Positions 19,401-34,400 of a stretch of 64,000 bases of DNA are shown here, piece after piece. The position numbers and the translations under genes were made by a program. The stretch covers positions 1 through 64,000 of the forward strand of contig CALBSG010000159.1 in NCBI GenBank assembly GCA_937927675.1, in the 5' to 3' direction. Each line of letters begins with the position of its first letter. The stretch's first letter is position 1. The stretch is from an uncultured Paracoccaceae bacterium (GTDB lineage Bacteria > Pseudomonadota > Alphaproteobacteria > Rhodobacterales > Rhodobacteraceae). Under the pieces are notes generated by a model. It ran no database searches, was not told where the DNA came from, and was given only the letters and a program-made list of their open reading frames with translations.

Positions 19401-22400
19401 ATGCCGGTGACGACGCCTCTGCCGTGGCGGCGGGCATCATCATTGCTTCGAACATGACGTCGAGCGCGGCGATTGCCGAGATCGTCGACAGCAACACCCT
19501 TGGCGGTCGTGCCACCTCTGTCATCACGGGGGGCGACCTCTCGGTCACTTCTGAAGACAAAGGGACGATTCTGTCCAACGTTAACCTGTCGGCCAAGACC
19601 GGCGGTGATGGCGAAATGGCGCAGGCCATTCAGGCCTTTGTCGATTTCTTTAAGGTCACGTACAGCGACTATTCTGGCACGAAGAGCATCACGCTGGGCG
19701 ATCGCGTCCGCATCGGCCACAGCGGCCTGAGCGTGTTGGACCGGCCCGATACCATTTCCAGCGGGGATCGCATCCGTCTGGATTGGGACATTTGCGGTGG
19801 GACTGCCGGGACTGTCTATGAATACATCGGCGAAGAGGCGCTTGAAGCGCCGATGCTGGACCAGCAGGATTATTCCGACACCCTCCTGTGGCGCGAGATT
19901 CTGGGCGATCCGGACAAGCTCTACATCGCCAAGAATGCACGCGCAGACGTCGATCTGGCGACCGAGGATTACACCAATTCCGAAAACTGGCTGGAGGTTG
20001 ATGTCGACCCGCTGGTGAAGGCGGCGAAGATCGCGGCCAACGCCATTGAAGGCAGCAGCGCCAAGGGCACGGGCTTTGGCGGTCTTTTCGCCCGCAACGA
20101 CCTGCGCACCTCGGTGCAGGCGAACCTGTCGGACGTGACCGTCGAAGCGGCGGGTGGCGTGACGGTGGATGCACAGCAATCCGCCCTTGTCATCGCCAAT
20201 GATGAAAGCGTTGTCAGCGCTGACACCAATGCCATCAACGTTGTGATCGCCAACAACACCATCCTTGGCGGCAACACGGCACTGGTCGACCGCGCCATCA
20301 TCACGGCGGTTGGCGACATGTCGGTTGCGGCCAATACGGACGCCTCGATCCTTGCCAACGTCAAGAGCGAGGTCCAAGCCTCGACCTCGGTCGGCATCGT
20401 GCTGGCTTTCAACACCATCGGCTACGCCCCGGCAGACCTGTTCCATGCGACGATCGATGCGCTGGCGGGCAACTCCGATGCGGGCAATTCTTATGTCGCC
20501 TCCAAGGCGGTCATCAACGATTCCGCGCTGGCCGTGGGTGGCAACCTGAGTGTGACCTCCGACTGGGCCGGATCGGTCATCGCTGTTATCGAAAGCGCCG
20601 CACTGGCGCTGAAGGTCAACACAGGCTCTAGCCAAGGCGACGGCGCTACCTCGGTCACCGTGGCCCCGGTCATCGCGCTGAACAAAATCTCGTCGCGGAC
20701 CGAGGCACGGATCATCGGTCTGTCCGATGCTGACGACAACACCGTGGGCGGTGATCTGACGGTCCACGCCATCGGCACGACGCAGATCCTTGCCACTCTT
20801 GAGTCTTCGGCCATCAGCGTGGCCGCTGGCGCCAGTGGGGCGCAAAAGGCCATCGGCATCGGTGCTGTCATCGGGCGCAACGTTATCAACGCAGATTCGA
20901 CCGTCGAGGTCGAGGGTGCGAATGCCGTTCTGGATGTGGGCGGTGCTGCCTTGGTGCAGGCGCTGGACGATAGCCTGATCCATGCCGAACTCTATGCTAC
21001 CGCCGTGTCGATCGGCGCGGGCACGCAGGACGTCAAGGCCATCGCCATGGCTGCCGCGATTGCGCGCAACGACATCACCTCGACCGTGACGGCATCGGTC
21101 CATGACCTTGCCGCCTTCCAATCGCTGGGTTCGATGCGGGTCGAGGCCAAGCGTTTGGCCCGTATCGAATCCATTGGCCGCGCCACGGCGGTGTCCGTCG
21201 CGCTGTCTCTGGGGTCGGGCTCCACGCCTGCCGTCTCGGGCGCGGGAACGGTGTCGCTGAACTACATCACGGGCGGGCTTGTGGCGGAAATCCGCAACGT
21301 GGTCAGCATCGTGTCAGGCGGCGCGCTGACGGTTCTGGGCATCAACGATTCGCACATCACCTCGGACATCCTGAACATTGCCATCGCGGCGTCCGTCTCG
21401 ATGGGCGACTCCACGGCTGTCGCCATCGGCATCGCCGTGGCCGAAAACATTATCGGCTTCACCAATGCGGTGATCCCGAACGCGCAGGTCAACCATACCT
21501 CGGACTCTGCGCCTGCCACCCTGCTGCACAACCAGATCGTGCGCATCGTGGGCGGCCACCCGCTGGCGGGACAGGTCTATCGCTACCTTGGCGAAAGCCG
21601 CAGCGATCTGACCTATTTCGACATCGAGGATTACGCGGTCGAAGACCTGTGGCAGCGCATCGATCTGGCGGAGGCACCGCAACCCGCGACCGCCCAGATC
21701 ATGAATGCCGGCGAGATCAGCGCCGGCGGTGACCTCACGGTCAGCGCCTCGTCTACCGAAACCATCGCAGCTTCGGCTATCGTGGTTTCGCTGGCTGTCG
21801 CGGCTTCGGCCAAGGGCGGCACCTCGCTGGCTGGCGCCGGTTCGGGCGCGCGCAACCGTATCCGCGGTGGCAGCCTTGCACTGTTGAAATCGGTCGATGG
21901 GCTTGAGGCGGGTGACGTCTCTGTCTTGTCGCAGAGCAACACGGAAATCCGCAGCGTCGTGATCGGCGCGGGTGTCGCGGCGGCCATCGGCGCGAAAGAC
22001 GCGACGGCGATCGCCGTGGGCATTGCGGTGTCGCTGAACGACATCGACACCGTCTCGCTGGCCAAGATGGAGGATGTTCAGACCGGCACCAAGTCGGATG
22101 GCGATGGCGGCACGGTGAACCGCACCGTGGGCAACGTCACAGTCAAGGGCTGGGTCGCCCCTCCGGGCAGCCTCTCGATCAGCTCGAACGGGCTTTCGAC
22201 CACACTGCTCGATTCCGCGACGGAGTTGGCCGTCAAGGAACGCGAGGTCGATGGTAAAAAGAAGATCGAGATCGACGCTGATGCTTGGGCGCAATCCGTT
22301 CAGACATGGAACACGCTGATTTCACGGTTGAACGAACAGTTCGCCGACCCCGATGACCGGCTTGGCAACACGTCGCTGATTGGCAACGTCACGTTGCAAG

Positions 22401-25400
22401 TGGTCCCGAGCGATCTGGACGAAAAGGTCGCCGCTGTGTTCGATGACATCGGGATCGACACGGTTTCTGATCTTGTCATCACGACACTGCCTTCGATCGG
22501 TATTGGCAAAGTAGCCTATAGTGTCTCGGACGCTTCGGGGCGCCGCTGGAAGCTGATCGACAAGGGTGATAGCAATTTCTCCGTTTACCACGACACGCAA
22601 GCGTACAATCCGATCACCAACATCGCGGCTTTGGATGCAGGCAACTATCCCGGCGGCAACTCGTCGGCGAATTGGCCGGCATTGCTGCGCCTGATCGCGC
22701 GTGGGCCGGATGAGCTTGCAGGCGACAATGCCAACGAACAGGACCGCGCACAGGCAGTGCAGGATATTGCTGACCTGTGCGACCGTCTGGCAGGTGTGTT
22801 CGGCGATGCCGGCATCGGCTTCATGGGCAGCCTGTCGGTTAGCCAGTTGATGAATGGCAGCAACGGTGACCCCTTCGACGCCTTCCGCATCACTGATGAG
22901 GCGGGTCGTCGCTGGATCGTCTATGAGGAAGCGGGCGGCAAATTCGGCGTCTACAACGACAACATGCGCCTGTCGAAAGCGCAGTCCAGCGAAGGCTGGG
23001 TGTTGGTCGATGACAAAGCCCGGTCCTTTACGATCAGGACTGATGCTGACGGCAGCCTCGGCGTCCGTCAGGACACCATCGTGGCTATCGGTGCTGCTGC
23101 CGCGCTCAGCGTGGCTGTCAGCGGCGGCACCTCGCTTGCCATTTCTGGCGCGGGCGTGGGCGTGCGCAACGCCATTCGTGGCGGCGCCGAAGCGCTGATC
23201 GCCGGATCGAACATCGTCAAGACCGGTGACGTCACCGTGCGGGCGACGGGTGAGGCAGGGATCAACGCTGTCGTCATCGCGGCGGCAGCCGCGCTTGGCT
23301 TTGGCAAGACCGGCGTCGGTGTGGCGCTGGGGGCATCCGTCGCGATGAACAACATCGGGGCCGACGGCGATTCCTTCCGCATCACCGCGGAAATCGTGGA
23401 TTCGTCGCTGCTTGCAGCCGATGCAGACGACACGGCGGGTCAATCCGTCACCGTCAACGCGAACAACCGCACACAGGCGCTTGTCACTGTCATCGCAGGC
23501 AGCGCCGCTGTCGCGGGTGGCCAAACCGGCGTGGCCGTGTCCGGTTCCGGCGCGGTCGGCATCAACACTGTTGTCACCGACACCCACGCCTCAATTACGG
23601 GCGTAGGCACGGCGCTTGGCGAGCGTGACGCGATCGAGGCGGAAAGCCTGTCGGTCACAGCGGTGAACAACAGCCGCATCCGCAGCTTCGTCGGCGCGGC
23701 GTCGCTGTCGGTTGCAGTGGGCCAGCAGGGCATCGCCATCGCCATCGGCGCAAGCGTGTCGGAAAACCGTGTATCGGGCGGCACCTCTGCCGTGGTCGAA
23801 GACATGGCGGGCGGCATCACGCTGTCGGGCCTCGACGGTACGACGGTGCAGGTCACGGCGCTGGAAACAGCTGTCATCAACGCAACCGTGATGGCTGCGG
23901 CCATCGCGGCGGGCTTCGGTCAGACCGGTGTTGCGATCGCAGGCGCGGGCGCTTTCTCGCGCAACCGCATCGGCGGCAGCGGTGTCGTGGCAGAAATCGT
24001 CGGCTCTGACGTCACCAGTGGCGCCGGCGACATGCTGGTCAAGGCAGATTCCAGCACGCAGATCCGCAGCCTTGTGATTGCGGCATCGGCAGCGGTGGCG
24101 GCGGGTCAGACCGGCGTCGGCGCATCGCTTGGCATGGCCATCGCAGAGAACCAGATCGGCTATAGCCAACGCACCAAGGATAGCATCAACGCCACCTACA
24201 CGGCGGGCACCAACGCGCCCAAGCAGATCGTCACCGGCAATACGGTCTACATTCCGGTCGGCGGTCGCGCCGGTGAGGCTTATCAGTATATCGGCGATCA
24301 GACCCTGAACGCAGCTGATTGGGCCAAATTCAGCAACAAGGCCGGCGAGTCCCGCGATGAGGCCGTCAAGAGCGGCGATGTCGTCTATGACGACGCTACC
24401 GGCGCGCTGTACACCTATGTGGGTGAAGACGACATCGGCACTAACGTGGCGCTGTCGTCGCTGAACTATACCAACCGTTCGCTTTGGGCCGTCGGCTCGA
24501 TCCTGAACGTGCTGGATTACGGCAATCCCGACCTGTTCAAGCGGATCGACCTGACCCGCACCGGGGCGGCGATCCGGGCTGTGGTTCAGAATTCCGACGT
24601 CACCATGACGGGCGGCGATGTCAGCGTCCTTGCGCTGAACAAGTCGGAAATCAATGCCATCACCATCGCGGGTTCGGTCGCCATCGCAGGCGGTCAGATC
24701 GGCATTGGCATCGCAGGCAGCGGCGTGGGTGTTACCAACCGCATCGCATCCGATCTGACGGCGCGTGTCGCGGGCGGGTCGGTTGTCGCCAACAAACTGG
24801 TGGTCAGCGCTCGCGATGACAGCACCATTACCGCCGTCGCGGCGGCGGTGTCGGTCGCGGCAGCGTTTGGGCAGACTGGCGTCGCCGTGTCGATCGGTGT
24901 CTCCATTGCGCGCAACGCGGTTGACAACAACGTTCTGGCTGATGTGTCGAACGTCACGCTGGTGTCGCTGGAAGACACCACTCAAGGCAATCCTCTGGTG
25001 ATCGAGGCGGTGACTGGGGCGGGCAACCTGCCCAATTCTATCGCCACCGATGATAATCTCACTTTCGCAGGGTTGGATGCGGCATCGAAGGCGGACGATC
25101 CGGAGGCGAACCCGACCGCGGCGAACGACGACATCAAGACGCTGCGCGCGCTGAAAGGCGCGTTGGAAGAACAAGGCGCTGTGGTCGATGCCGATGAGGC
25201 GAACCTGCTGACCACCCTGCGCATTTCGGCGCTGACCGCCGGAGAGACTTGGTCCGTCGTTGACCGATCCGGGCGGCAATGGACCTTGACGCGCGACGGC
25301 AACAGCCTGTCCGCCAAGCGCAGCACGATTTCCGCCATCAGCGCGGCGGCAGCCTTGTCCATTGCGGTGGGTCAGGTCGGCATCGCCGTGGCCGGGGCGG

Positions 25401-28400
25401 GGGCATCCTCGATCAACGCCGTCACCTCGAACACCGAAGCGGTGCTGTCGGGCGTCACGGTGGAATCCCCCTATCAGGGCGAGATCGCCGTTCACGCTTC
25501 GGACGTCTCGTCCATCGACGCGACGGTGATTGCGGCTTCTGTCGCGGCGGCCGTCGGTCAGGTGGGTGTCGGTGCCTCCATCGGGGTGGCTATTGCCAAG
25601 AACTACATCGGTTATGATCTGGACGGCGTTGCTCGATTGGATCGCGGCGCAGTGCGCGCGAAAGTCACTGATCTGGTCTTGCGGGACATGGGCGGTAGCG
25701 GGTCGGGCAGTTCGCTCGACATCGCGGCAGCGTCCTCGCGCAAGATCAATGCGGTGGTTTTCGCAGGGTCCGTGGGCATTGCTGCGGGTCAGGTCGGCAT
25801 CGCGCTGGCCGGCGCTGGTGTGAATGCGGTCAACCGCATCGCCGGTTCGACAGTCGCTGGCATCTTCGGCGATAACAGCGACATCTCGGCGGGGTCGATC
25901 TCGATCAAGGCCACCAACACCTCGCGCATCGACGCGGTGGCGGCGGCTGTGGCCATCACCTTCGCAGCCGGCATGGTCGGTGTTGCCGTCTCGATCGCGG
26001 CGACCGAGGCGTTGAATGACATCACCAGCGTGGTGAAGGCGCAGATTTCGCGTGTTCCGGGCGATGGTGGCATGGGGTCTGTCTATTCGACCGGGACGGT
26101 CACGGTTCTGGCCGATGATCAGGCGTCGATCCGTGCTATCGCGGCGGCGGCAGCTGTCGCGATCAGCGGCGGCATGGTTGGCGTTTCCATCGCCGGTGCC
26201 GGTGTCGGGGCGCGCAACGCCATCGGCACTCAGGTTCTGGCCGAAGTGGATGGTATGTCCGTTGGGGCAGTGGGCGACGTGCAGGTGCGCGCCTCCAGCA
26301 CCGGGCTGATTGATGCGACCATCGTGGCCGCGGCGCTCGCGGCAGCGGGTGGCGGCGCTGGTCTCAGCGCGGCGGTGGGTGTGTCCATCGCGCGCAACGA
26401 GATCGGCTATGCCGACACCGAGCGTGCCGTTGATTATTACACCAATCGCATCGGTCCGACCCGGATTCTGGCGGGCAATGTGGTGATGATCACCGAAGGC
26501 GCACGCAAGGGCCAGAAGTTCGAATATGTCGGGCCGGAAACGATCAACGGCAGTGGTGCAACCTCGCGCGTCGACCTGTCGCGCATGGATTACGCCAACA
26601 CCACCCTGTGGCGTGAAGTCGGGCGCCGCCGCGCCGCGGCGAGCGTTACCGCCCGGATCAACGATGCCTCCGTCCTGAGCGATTTCGGTGACGTCGTTGT
26701 CCGTGCGACCTCGGAACAGAAAATTCTTTCGATGGTGCAGGCCATCGCGGCGGCGCTGTCGGGCGGCGGCCTTGGCGTTGGTGTTGCAGGTTCGGGCGCT
26801 TCGGCGAACAACCGTCTGGCCACTGACGTGCAGGCGCTGGTGCAGGCCAGCTATGTGGATGCTGGCAACGAGGTCTCGATCCTCGCGACCGACAATTCCA
26901 CCATTGACGCGGTAACGGGCGCTTCTGCGTTGGCGGCCAGCTATGCTGCCATCGGCGTGGGCATGGCTATCGGCGTGGCAGATGCGACCAACATCGTGGA
27001 AAACCGGGTAAGGGCGGAATCCGTCAATTCGGATCTGGTGGCGTCTGGATCGGGGGGGGCGGACCACAACGCCATCACGATCGAGGCTTACACCGGCGCA
27101 ACTCCGGATGCCGCGACCATCTCGACCTCGCTGTCGACCGGACAACTTTCGGACCTGTCGGGCACCGAAATGTCCAATGGCGACCCGGTGGCCGAGGATG
27201 TCTCTGACGACAATGATCTGCGCACCCAGCTTTACAACGACCTGAAGGCGGCAGGCGTCGGCCTGCGCGGCACGGCGGCAGATATCCGCGTGTCGGAAGT
27301 CACGACCGGCAGCCGCTGGACGGTGGTCGATGTGGCATCGGGACGCCAATGGATTCTGGACAAAGGCGCGGTCTCGGGCTTCAAAGCCACCCGCGTGACC
27401 ATCAACGCCCTGTCGCAGGCGGCAGCGCTGGCGCTGGCTGCAGGCGGTATGGCGGGTGTGGCGCTGGCCGGTGCCGGTGCCAATGCGGTGAACGTGGTCA
27501 ACACAGACACCGTGGCGCGTCTGTCCGGCAACAAGACCGATGAAGGCAGCCGAGCAACCTCGGCGGGCATCCGTGTCGAGGCCGCTTCGGACAGCGTGAT
27601 CCAATCCACTGTTCTGGCAACCTCGCTGGCCGCTGCGGGCGGCACGGGGGCGGTCGGTGTGGCCATCGGGGCTGCGCTGTCGACCAACTTGATCGGCTAC
27701 AATGTGGCGGGTCAGACGGGCGCGACCAACGCCAACGACATCAGCACCGAGGTCGCAGGGCGGACTTGGGCAGTGATCGAGAATGCCAAGGTCACCGCCA
27801 ATGGCGGCGACTCGCAGGTTCTGTCCCGTGCGGGTCAGACCATCAACGCGCTGGTGATTTCGGGTGCAGGCTCGGTCGCACTGGGCGGGGTCGGCATGGC
27901 CGCCGCCGGTGCGGGCGTGGGTGCTCGCAACTGGATCAACGCGGACACCGCCGCGCGCCTGTCGGGTGCTGCGCTGGACGTCACCACCGATGCCCTGACC
28001 GTGCGCGCCAGCAATGCCGCGCGGATCGAGGCTGTGGCCGGTGCCATTGCTTTCTCGGTCAGTGGCGGATTTGCAGGGCTGTCGATCTCTGTCGCGGCAT
28101 CGGAAGCAGACAACCGTATCACCTCGACCACCACGGCTGAGATCGTGCAAGGCGGCGACACGGGCGCTGTGCGCGCCAAAGTGGGCGGTGTCACGGTTGA
28201 CGCGCAGGATACGGCGCGCATCTCGGCCCTTGGCGCTGCGGTAGCAGTGTCCATTGCCGTGGGTGTCGTAGGCATCTCGATCGCCGGTGCGGGCGTTGGC
28301 GTGGTCAACACCATCTCGACCCGGACCGAGGCAGAAATCGGATCGATGATCGTGGCCACGGCGGCGGATGTCGGGGTCACGGCCAAGGGGTCGGATTCAA

Positions 28401-31400
28401 TCTCGGCCAATGTCATCTCTGCGGCCGTGTCGCTGGCAGGGGGCGGCTTCGGCGCAGGCGCGGCTTCGGTCGGTGCCTCGGTGTCGCAGAACCTCATCGG
28501 CTCCTTCGGGCGCCCTGACGGCAAACGCGCGGGTGCCTTCGCGCTGGTTTCGGCGAACGCGAGGATTTCGACCGCGGCCGAAGCTGAAAAGCTGGACGCA
28601 GGCAGCGTGACTGTCAGCAACGGCACCTTCGCCAAATCGCAAGATGGCAAGCTTTATCAATATCTTGGCGCGGCCGATAAGGTTGTGTCGTTGGCGGCTG
28701 TTGATTTCGCCACGGACAGCGACTGGTTCCAAGTGGGACGCTCCGTCGCGGGCGGCGGCATCGAATTGCCGACGACCGCCGACCTGACCTCGCTGCTGGA
28801 AGGCACGATCGTCACGTCGAGCGGCAAGTTCTACCGCTACTTCAAGCCCAAGGCCTCGGATTCCATCACGTCGAACCCCGAACAATGGGCGGTTGTGCTG
28901 TCCAAGTCCGAACAGGATGCGGCCAAGACCAGCCTTGCCTCGGTCACGACCAATGATGTCTACACCACCGGCGGGAACTACTTTGTCTGGATCGGTTCGG
29001 GCACCCCGGCTGACGATGAAGTTCCGGTGGCTGATGGTGTCAACTGGCTGAGCGCGCAGGTCATGGAGGGGGCCAACCTCTTCACCGACCTGACTGTTCC
29101 GCAGGACATCACGACTGGCGACTTCATCCGCGACAATGGGACGGCCTATCGCTACACCGGCTACTCGGCTGATGGCGTGAACTGGATTTCGGGCGGCGCG
29201 GACGAGTCCTCACTGACCTCGGGTTATGCCGACTCCACCCCTGACCGTGTCGTGACGATCTCGGTCCCGGCAAAGAGCGGGAATGCCACAGTCACCCGTC
29301 AGGATGCAGCCACCTATGCAGATGGCGGTTTCGATCCTGAATCGGCGCTGAAGATCAGCGGCACGCACAGCGGGTCCGCCGAGACGACCGTCAAGGCAGT
29401 CTTTGGCACGGGCAGCGGCGACGAATTCCGCGCTGGTGCGAAAGACCTCTATTTCCGCATCAACAACTTCGACCTGACCGATGCAGACAAGGTCAAGATC
29501 ATCGCCAAAGACAAGGACGGCAACGCCCTTGTGATTACGGTCACCAAGGACGATGGCGCGGCCCATACCGACGTGGCAGGAACAGGCGCAGATGCAGGTG
29601 CACGCATCCTGACCGCAGGCGCCCGCACGGGCACCGCTGAGGATGCAGCGCGCGAAGGCTCGGTGCTGATCAACATCTCGGGTGTCGTTGAGACGCTTGA
29701 AATCAGCTACATGGGTCAGGGCAGCATCGAACTGACCGACCTGCAATTTGCGATGAACCCCCGTACCTCCGAGGCATACTTCGACGGTGTTGTGGCTGCG
29801 CAGGAATTCCTGTTCCAGAACGACAGCATCATGCCGCTGTGGAAGGAAGAGACGACCCTTCTGATCGTCACTGCCTCGAACCACATTGACGCGACAGGTA
29901 CCCTGAGCGAAGCCTATGCGACAGGGCAAGGCAGCGTCATGGCCGTGACTGAAAACGGCGTGACGAAGTATTACCAGCGGGTCTCCTCCAAGTTGATCAC
30001 CGTTGATGCGGCTTATTTGGCCGCAACCACCGCGCAACAGGGCGGCGGGACGGCACTGACTTATCAGGTGTCGGGCGACTGGGCTGATGTCACCGATCAG
30101 GTCGTGCTGGACGCCAGCATCAAGACCACGGGTACCGTTGCCTCGGGCGAGGTGCTGCGCGTGACCTACCAAGGCGCGGACCGCTTCTTCCGGCTGAAGG
30201 GTGACGACAGCGTCGCCGTCACTGCCGATTACGCCCGCGGTCTGGCCGATGGTAAGGACCAGTGGTCGCCGGTGGCTGATGCCACCACCAACCGCACCTG
30301 GACCGATGGCACGGTCGTGGTGGACAGCGCGGGCCGCATGCGTGTGCATGTCGCGCCGCAGACGGTCAACACGTCCATTCACGATGCGGGCTGGGCCGAG
30401 ATGACCTCTGCTCCGCTGGACGACAGCTTCGACGACCTGCGCAACTACGTGGTGATGGGCAAGAAGCTTTACACCCTGCGTCCGGGGATGCTGGTCGCCA
30501 ACACTGACGGTCAGATTTACCAGTACAAGCGCACCGCACCGGTCCGCGAGGATGCCGACCTCTTCGCCATCAACTATGCGAACGATGCCAATTGGGTATC
30601 GCTTGCAAGTGGCGGGGCGACCGGAGCGAACATCACGGTTCGCGCCGAAATGGCGTCCAGCATCAATGCTTTCGTGGGTGCCTTCGCCGTAGCAGTGGCC
30701 GCGGGCACCTATGGCCTCGGTGGGGCCGGGTCGGGCTCGCAGGGTGTCAACATCATCGATTATGATACCGTGGCCGATGTCTACGACGCGCGGTTGACGG
30801 CAGCGCTCGGGACGATCTCGATCTCGGCGCAGGATACCAGCAGCATCGTTGCCGATGTCAAATCGGCCTCGATCGCGGCGTCTCTGACGGCGGCGGGTTC
30901 GGCGGTTGCCATTGGCGTTTCGCTGGCGGATGCCACCATCGGCGGCAACGTCCGTGCCTCGATGCGCGACAGCAATGTCGTGGCAGCCAAGGGTCTGGAC
31001 ATTCTGACCACTGACAACCGCTACATCAGCGTGGTGTCTGAGGCGTCGTCCATCTCGGCCTCGACGGGCATTGGCGCGGCGCTTTCGGGTGGTGGCGCGA
31101 GTGCGACCATCACGGACCGCGGTACGCGTCAGGCCCTCCTGACCGGCGATGGCAGCCAAAGCGTCAATCTGACCGGCGCGGCCCGCGTCCTTCTGACGTC
31201 GGAAAGCCGGCTTGAGGCGAACATTTCCTCTATGTCCATCGCGGCTGGCATGTTCGCTGTCGCAGCGGCTGGGGCGACTGCTTGGGTCAATGCGGCGGGG
31301 CAGTTCTATGCCCGTGCCGAGGGTGTGGATGTCACGGCGGCCTCGCTGACCGTCAACGCCACCCGTCTTATGTCGTCGCAAGCCATCGTGACCGGTATGA

Positions 31401-34400
31401 GCATCGCCACCACCATGGGTGTCGGCGCGTCGGTTGCCACGATCAACATCTCTTCGGACGTGCGCGCCTATGCTGGCGGCGCGGGGTCGACCTTCTCGCT
31501 GGGTGCGCTGAACGTTTCGGCGCGGCTTGCGGCGCAAAGCGGGCGCGAACTGTCGGATGTGCGGGCCTATGCTTCGGGCGGCGGTCTGCTCATGGGCGTG
31601 CAGTCGACCAACGCCACCTCGACCAACCGGTCAGTGGTGGCGGCTGGCCTGACGGGCGGCAGCTTCTCGGTTTCGGGTGCGTTGGTAGTCACGGCCGATG
31701 GCAGCGGTCGCCAGATCGCGAAATCGCGCGGTATCGCGGCGGGCCTGATCGGTGTCGGCTCAACTGATGCGACGCTGAATTCGTTCTCGACGGTCAAGTC
31801 CACCGTTTCGTCCAACACGACCGTGCTTTACGCGGGGTCGATGAAGCTGGCAGCGGCAGCGGTCGATGAAAACTATTTCGACATCGAAGCCGGGGCATTC
31901 GGTCTTGCTTCGGGTGCAGCGGCGAAGGGGACGACGAATTCGAACAGCTCGGTCTCCACGGGCTTCCTTGACGGTAGCTCGCTGAGCGACCGCGCGCTGG
32001 TGACGGTTGCGGGTACGCTGACCATGGCCGCGACCTATCGCGCCATGCCCACGGGCATCCTGACCACCTCTGCATTCGGGGCGATTGCCGGCTCGGGCGC
32101 CAATATTACCCATAACATCGGCGGCCGGTCAAAGGGCGAGTTCGGCGACTGGTCGGACGTGCAGGCCGGTGCCATCGATGGCATCGTCGCCAACTCCTTG
32201 GTTGGCAGCAGCTATGTTGATGCCAAGACCGGGGGCCTTGCCTCGGGCGCAAGCTCGACCACCGACACCAATATCAACTTCTCGGCCGAATTCATCATCG
32301 GCAAGAGCGCGCAGCTTGAAACCACGCTGGGCACCGGCAACCTGAAGCTGAAGACCGAAAACTCGTTGATTCACAATGACCGGGTGAAACTGGTCACGGG
32401 CGGTGCGATCTCGGGTGCGGGGGCTTATGGCAACCTGACGGCCAATGACCTCGTGTCGCAGATCATCGTGTCCGAGAATGCCCGCATTTTTGCGGCGGGG
32501 ACGCTGGAACTGGAAGCCACCGGCGTCGGCCAGACCAACCTGCAATCCTATTCGGAAACCTTCGGTGCAGCGACCGTCGCCATCGGGACGGCGACCACCA
32601 TCGTCACGCCGATCCAGCAGATCCTGTTCAAGGCAGGGTCGAATACGCAGGCAGAAGGCAACATCTACGTCTCGGCTGGTTCGAACAAGGACCTCGTCCT
32701 GCCGAACCAAAGCTATTCGTCCCGCGTCGACAACTTCGCAGGTTCGGCGATTCCGATTTCCGACCTGAAGACCGTCGCGCTTTATGAAGCTGACAACCGC
32801 GTTCACATCCAATCGGGCGCGCGGCTGGAAGGCTTTGCCAACATCGACCTGAATGCCGATGGCTGGGGCGATGTGGGCGTGACCGGCGTGGCCAAGGCGA
32901 CCAACTGGACCTCCGCTGTCGCCTCGGCGCTTGGCGGCGGCAATGTGGGATCGGGCAACGGCAAGCGTCGTGCGGAATCCTTCGGTGAGGTGATCAACGA
33001 TGGTTCGATCATCACCGGCCAGCGCCGCAACCGGATCCTGTTCACCAAGGTAAACTCGGACGGCTTCACCGTCATCGACACCGAAAAGTCGGTGACCTCG
33101 AACGGCACAACCTACCGCACCACGCTGGACGAGAACGGCAAGCCGACGATCAGCTTCGTCTCTGCCCGGACGGGCTTGCAGGCCCCGCAGTTCGTCGAGA
33201 TCGAAAAGGCCAAGGCGAACCTCGCCATCTATTCGGCATCGACCAACCAGACGATGAAGAACTTCTACAACGAGCAGATTGCGCGATTGGAGCAAGAACT
33301 TCTGACGCTGGGTCTGGCCGAACGCCGCGGCAATGCGGTCATCCCGACCGCACCCGTGGTTGAGGTTGTCACCATCGCCCCGGTCAACGCGCAAGCGGGC
33401 CGTGTGCGTGTGCTGTCCGACTACTTCTATGGCAATGGCTATTTCGACACGCCCAAGAGCGCGCGGATCGAGATCCATCACAACTCGCCGGCACAGTTGA
33501 TCCTCGACGGTCTGTCGATCCCGATGTTCAACGGCGGCATTTACTATAACGGCAAGGACATCACCAACGGGTCCACCTCCATTTCGCAGGTGCAGGACAA
33601 GGCTAAGGCTGAGAACGATTTCAACGTCGGGATGAACAACCAGACGTACAACTCGGATGACGGTTTGGGCCGCCATGCCAGCACCTTTGCCCGACCCACC
33701 TTCACCTTGTCGGCAGCTTCGCTGTCGGGGACGTCGACCGATCCGGAAATCATCATCGATGTGGGCAACATCGCGCTCTACGCCGATCCGCGCACCGGGG
33801 CGATTCCGCCTGCCCAGACGATCACGATCCGCGGCAACGTTAACGCACCGACCGCTAAACTGACGGTCAAGAACCCGTCCAACGGCGGCTCCATCGTTAT
33901 CACCGGCGAAGTCATGGTGAAATCGCTGGTGCTGGAGTCGAAGTCCTCGGTCTCGATCAGTGGGGTTCAGCAGGCCCATATCGGCGGCGACCCGATCGGC
34001 AACTTCGTGCCGCTATACTATCAGGGCATCTACAACCCTGAAGTTGCGCTGGGCCACCAAATTGGCCGCGACGACTATTCGACGACGACCGGCGTGACCA
34101 ACATCAAAGCCGAACGCGTCACCGTCGATGCCGAATATATCAACCTGAACGGCACGATTCAGGCGGGCAGCAAGGTATTCAACCTCACGCTCGACCAGAA
34201 TATCGCCAATCAGATCCTTGCCGCGCAGCGTGGCGGGGCGAACTACACCACCATCGAAGTTGCTTCGGCCCCCGACTTCACCCTGATCTATGACCGCCAA
34301 TCAGCGCAATTGATCGTGAAGCCGCTGCGTCCGGGTGGCGGCGTGGTGGACCTGTCGGGCCGCATCGTGAACACGGGCTATGGCCGTGTGATCGCCAATG

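Larger units (their letters stand above)
12083..20500 (+). repeat. AFNTIG-type long repeats in the giant protein
   Basis: Seven copies of a segment like GTAVGVSLAFNTIGW, followed by a conserved stretch ending DALIGTNIG, have their LAFN codons at 12083, 12863, 13604, 14357, 15143, 19181 and 20402. The first five are spaced 741-786 bases (247-262 residues). Each unit also carries GGVIATNLIL and a SITAxxxAxI pattern typical of a beta-solenoid. The gap of about 4 kb between copies five and six is filled by a unique block. Confidence 0.8.

Noticed and set aside
12410..21121. A 2,903-codon open frame on the minus strand inside the giant gene
   Set aside because: It reads exact reverse complements of the sense codons, so a stop needs a sense TTA, CTA or TCA, codons this genome avoids. 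The translation is rich in Arg, Asp, His and Gly and has no recognisable domain.
20800..31000. Membrane-spanning helices in the giant protein
   Set aside because: The hydrophobic stretches are Ala/Gly/Val/Ile-rich, regularly spaced and alternate with polar strands; a solenoid explains them better than 25 membrane passes in an exported protein.
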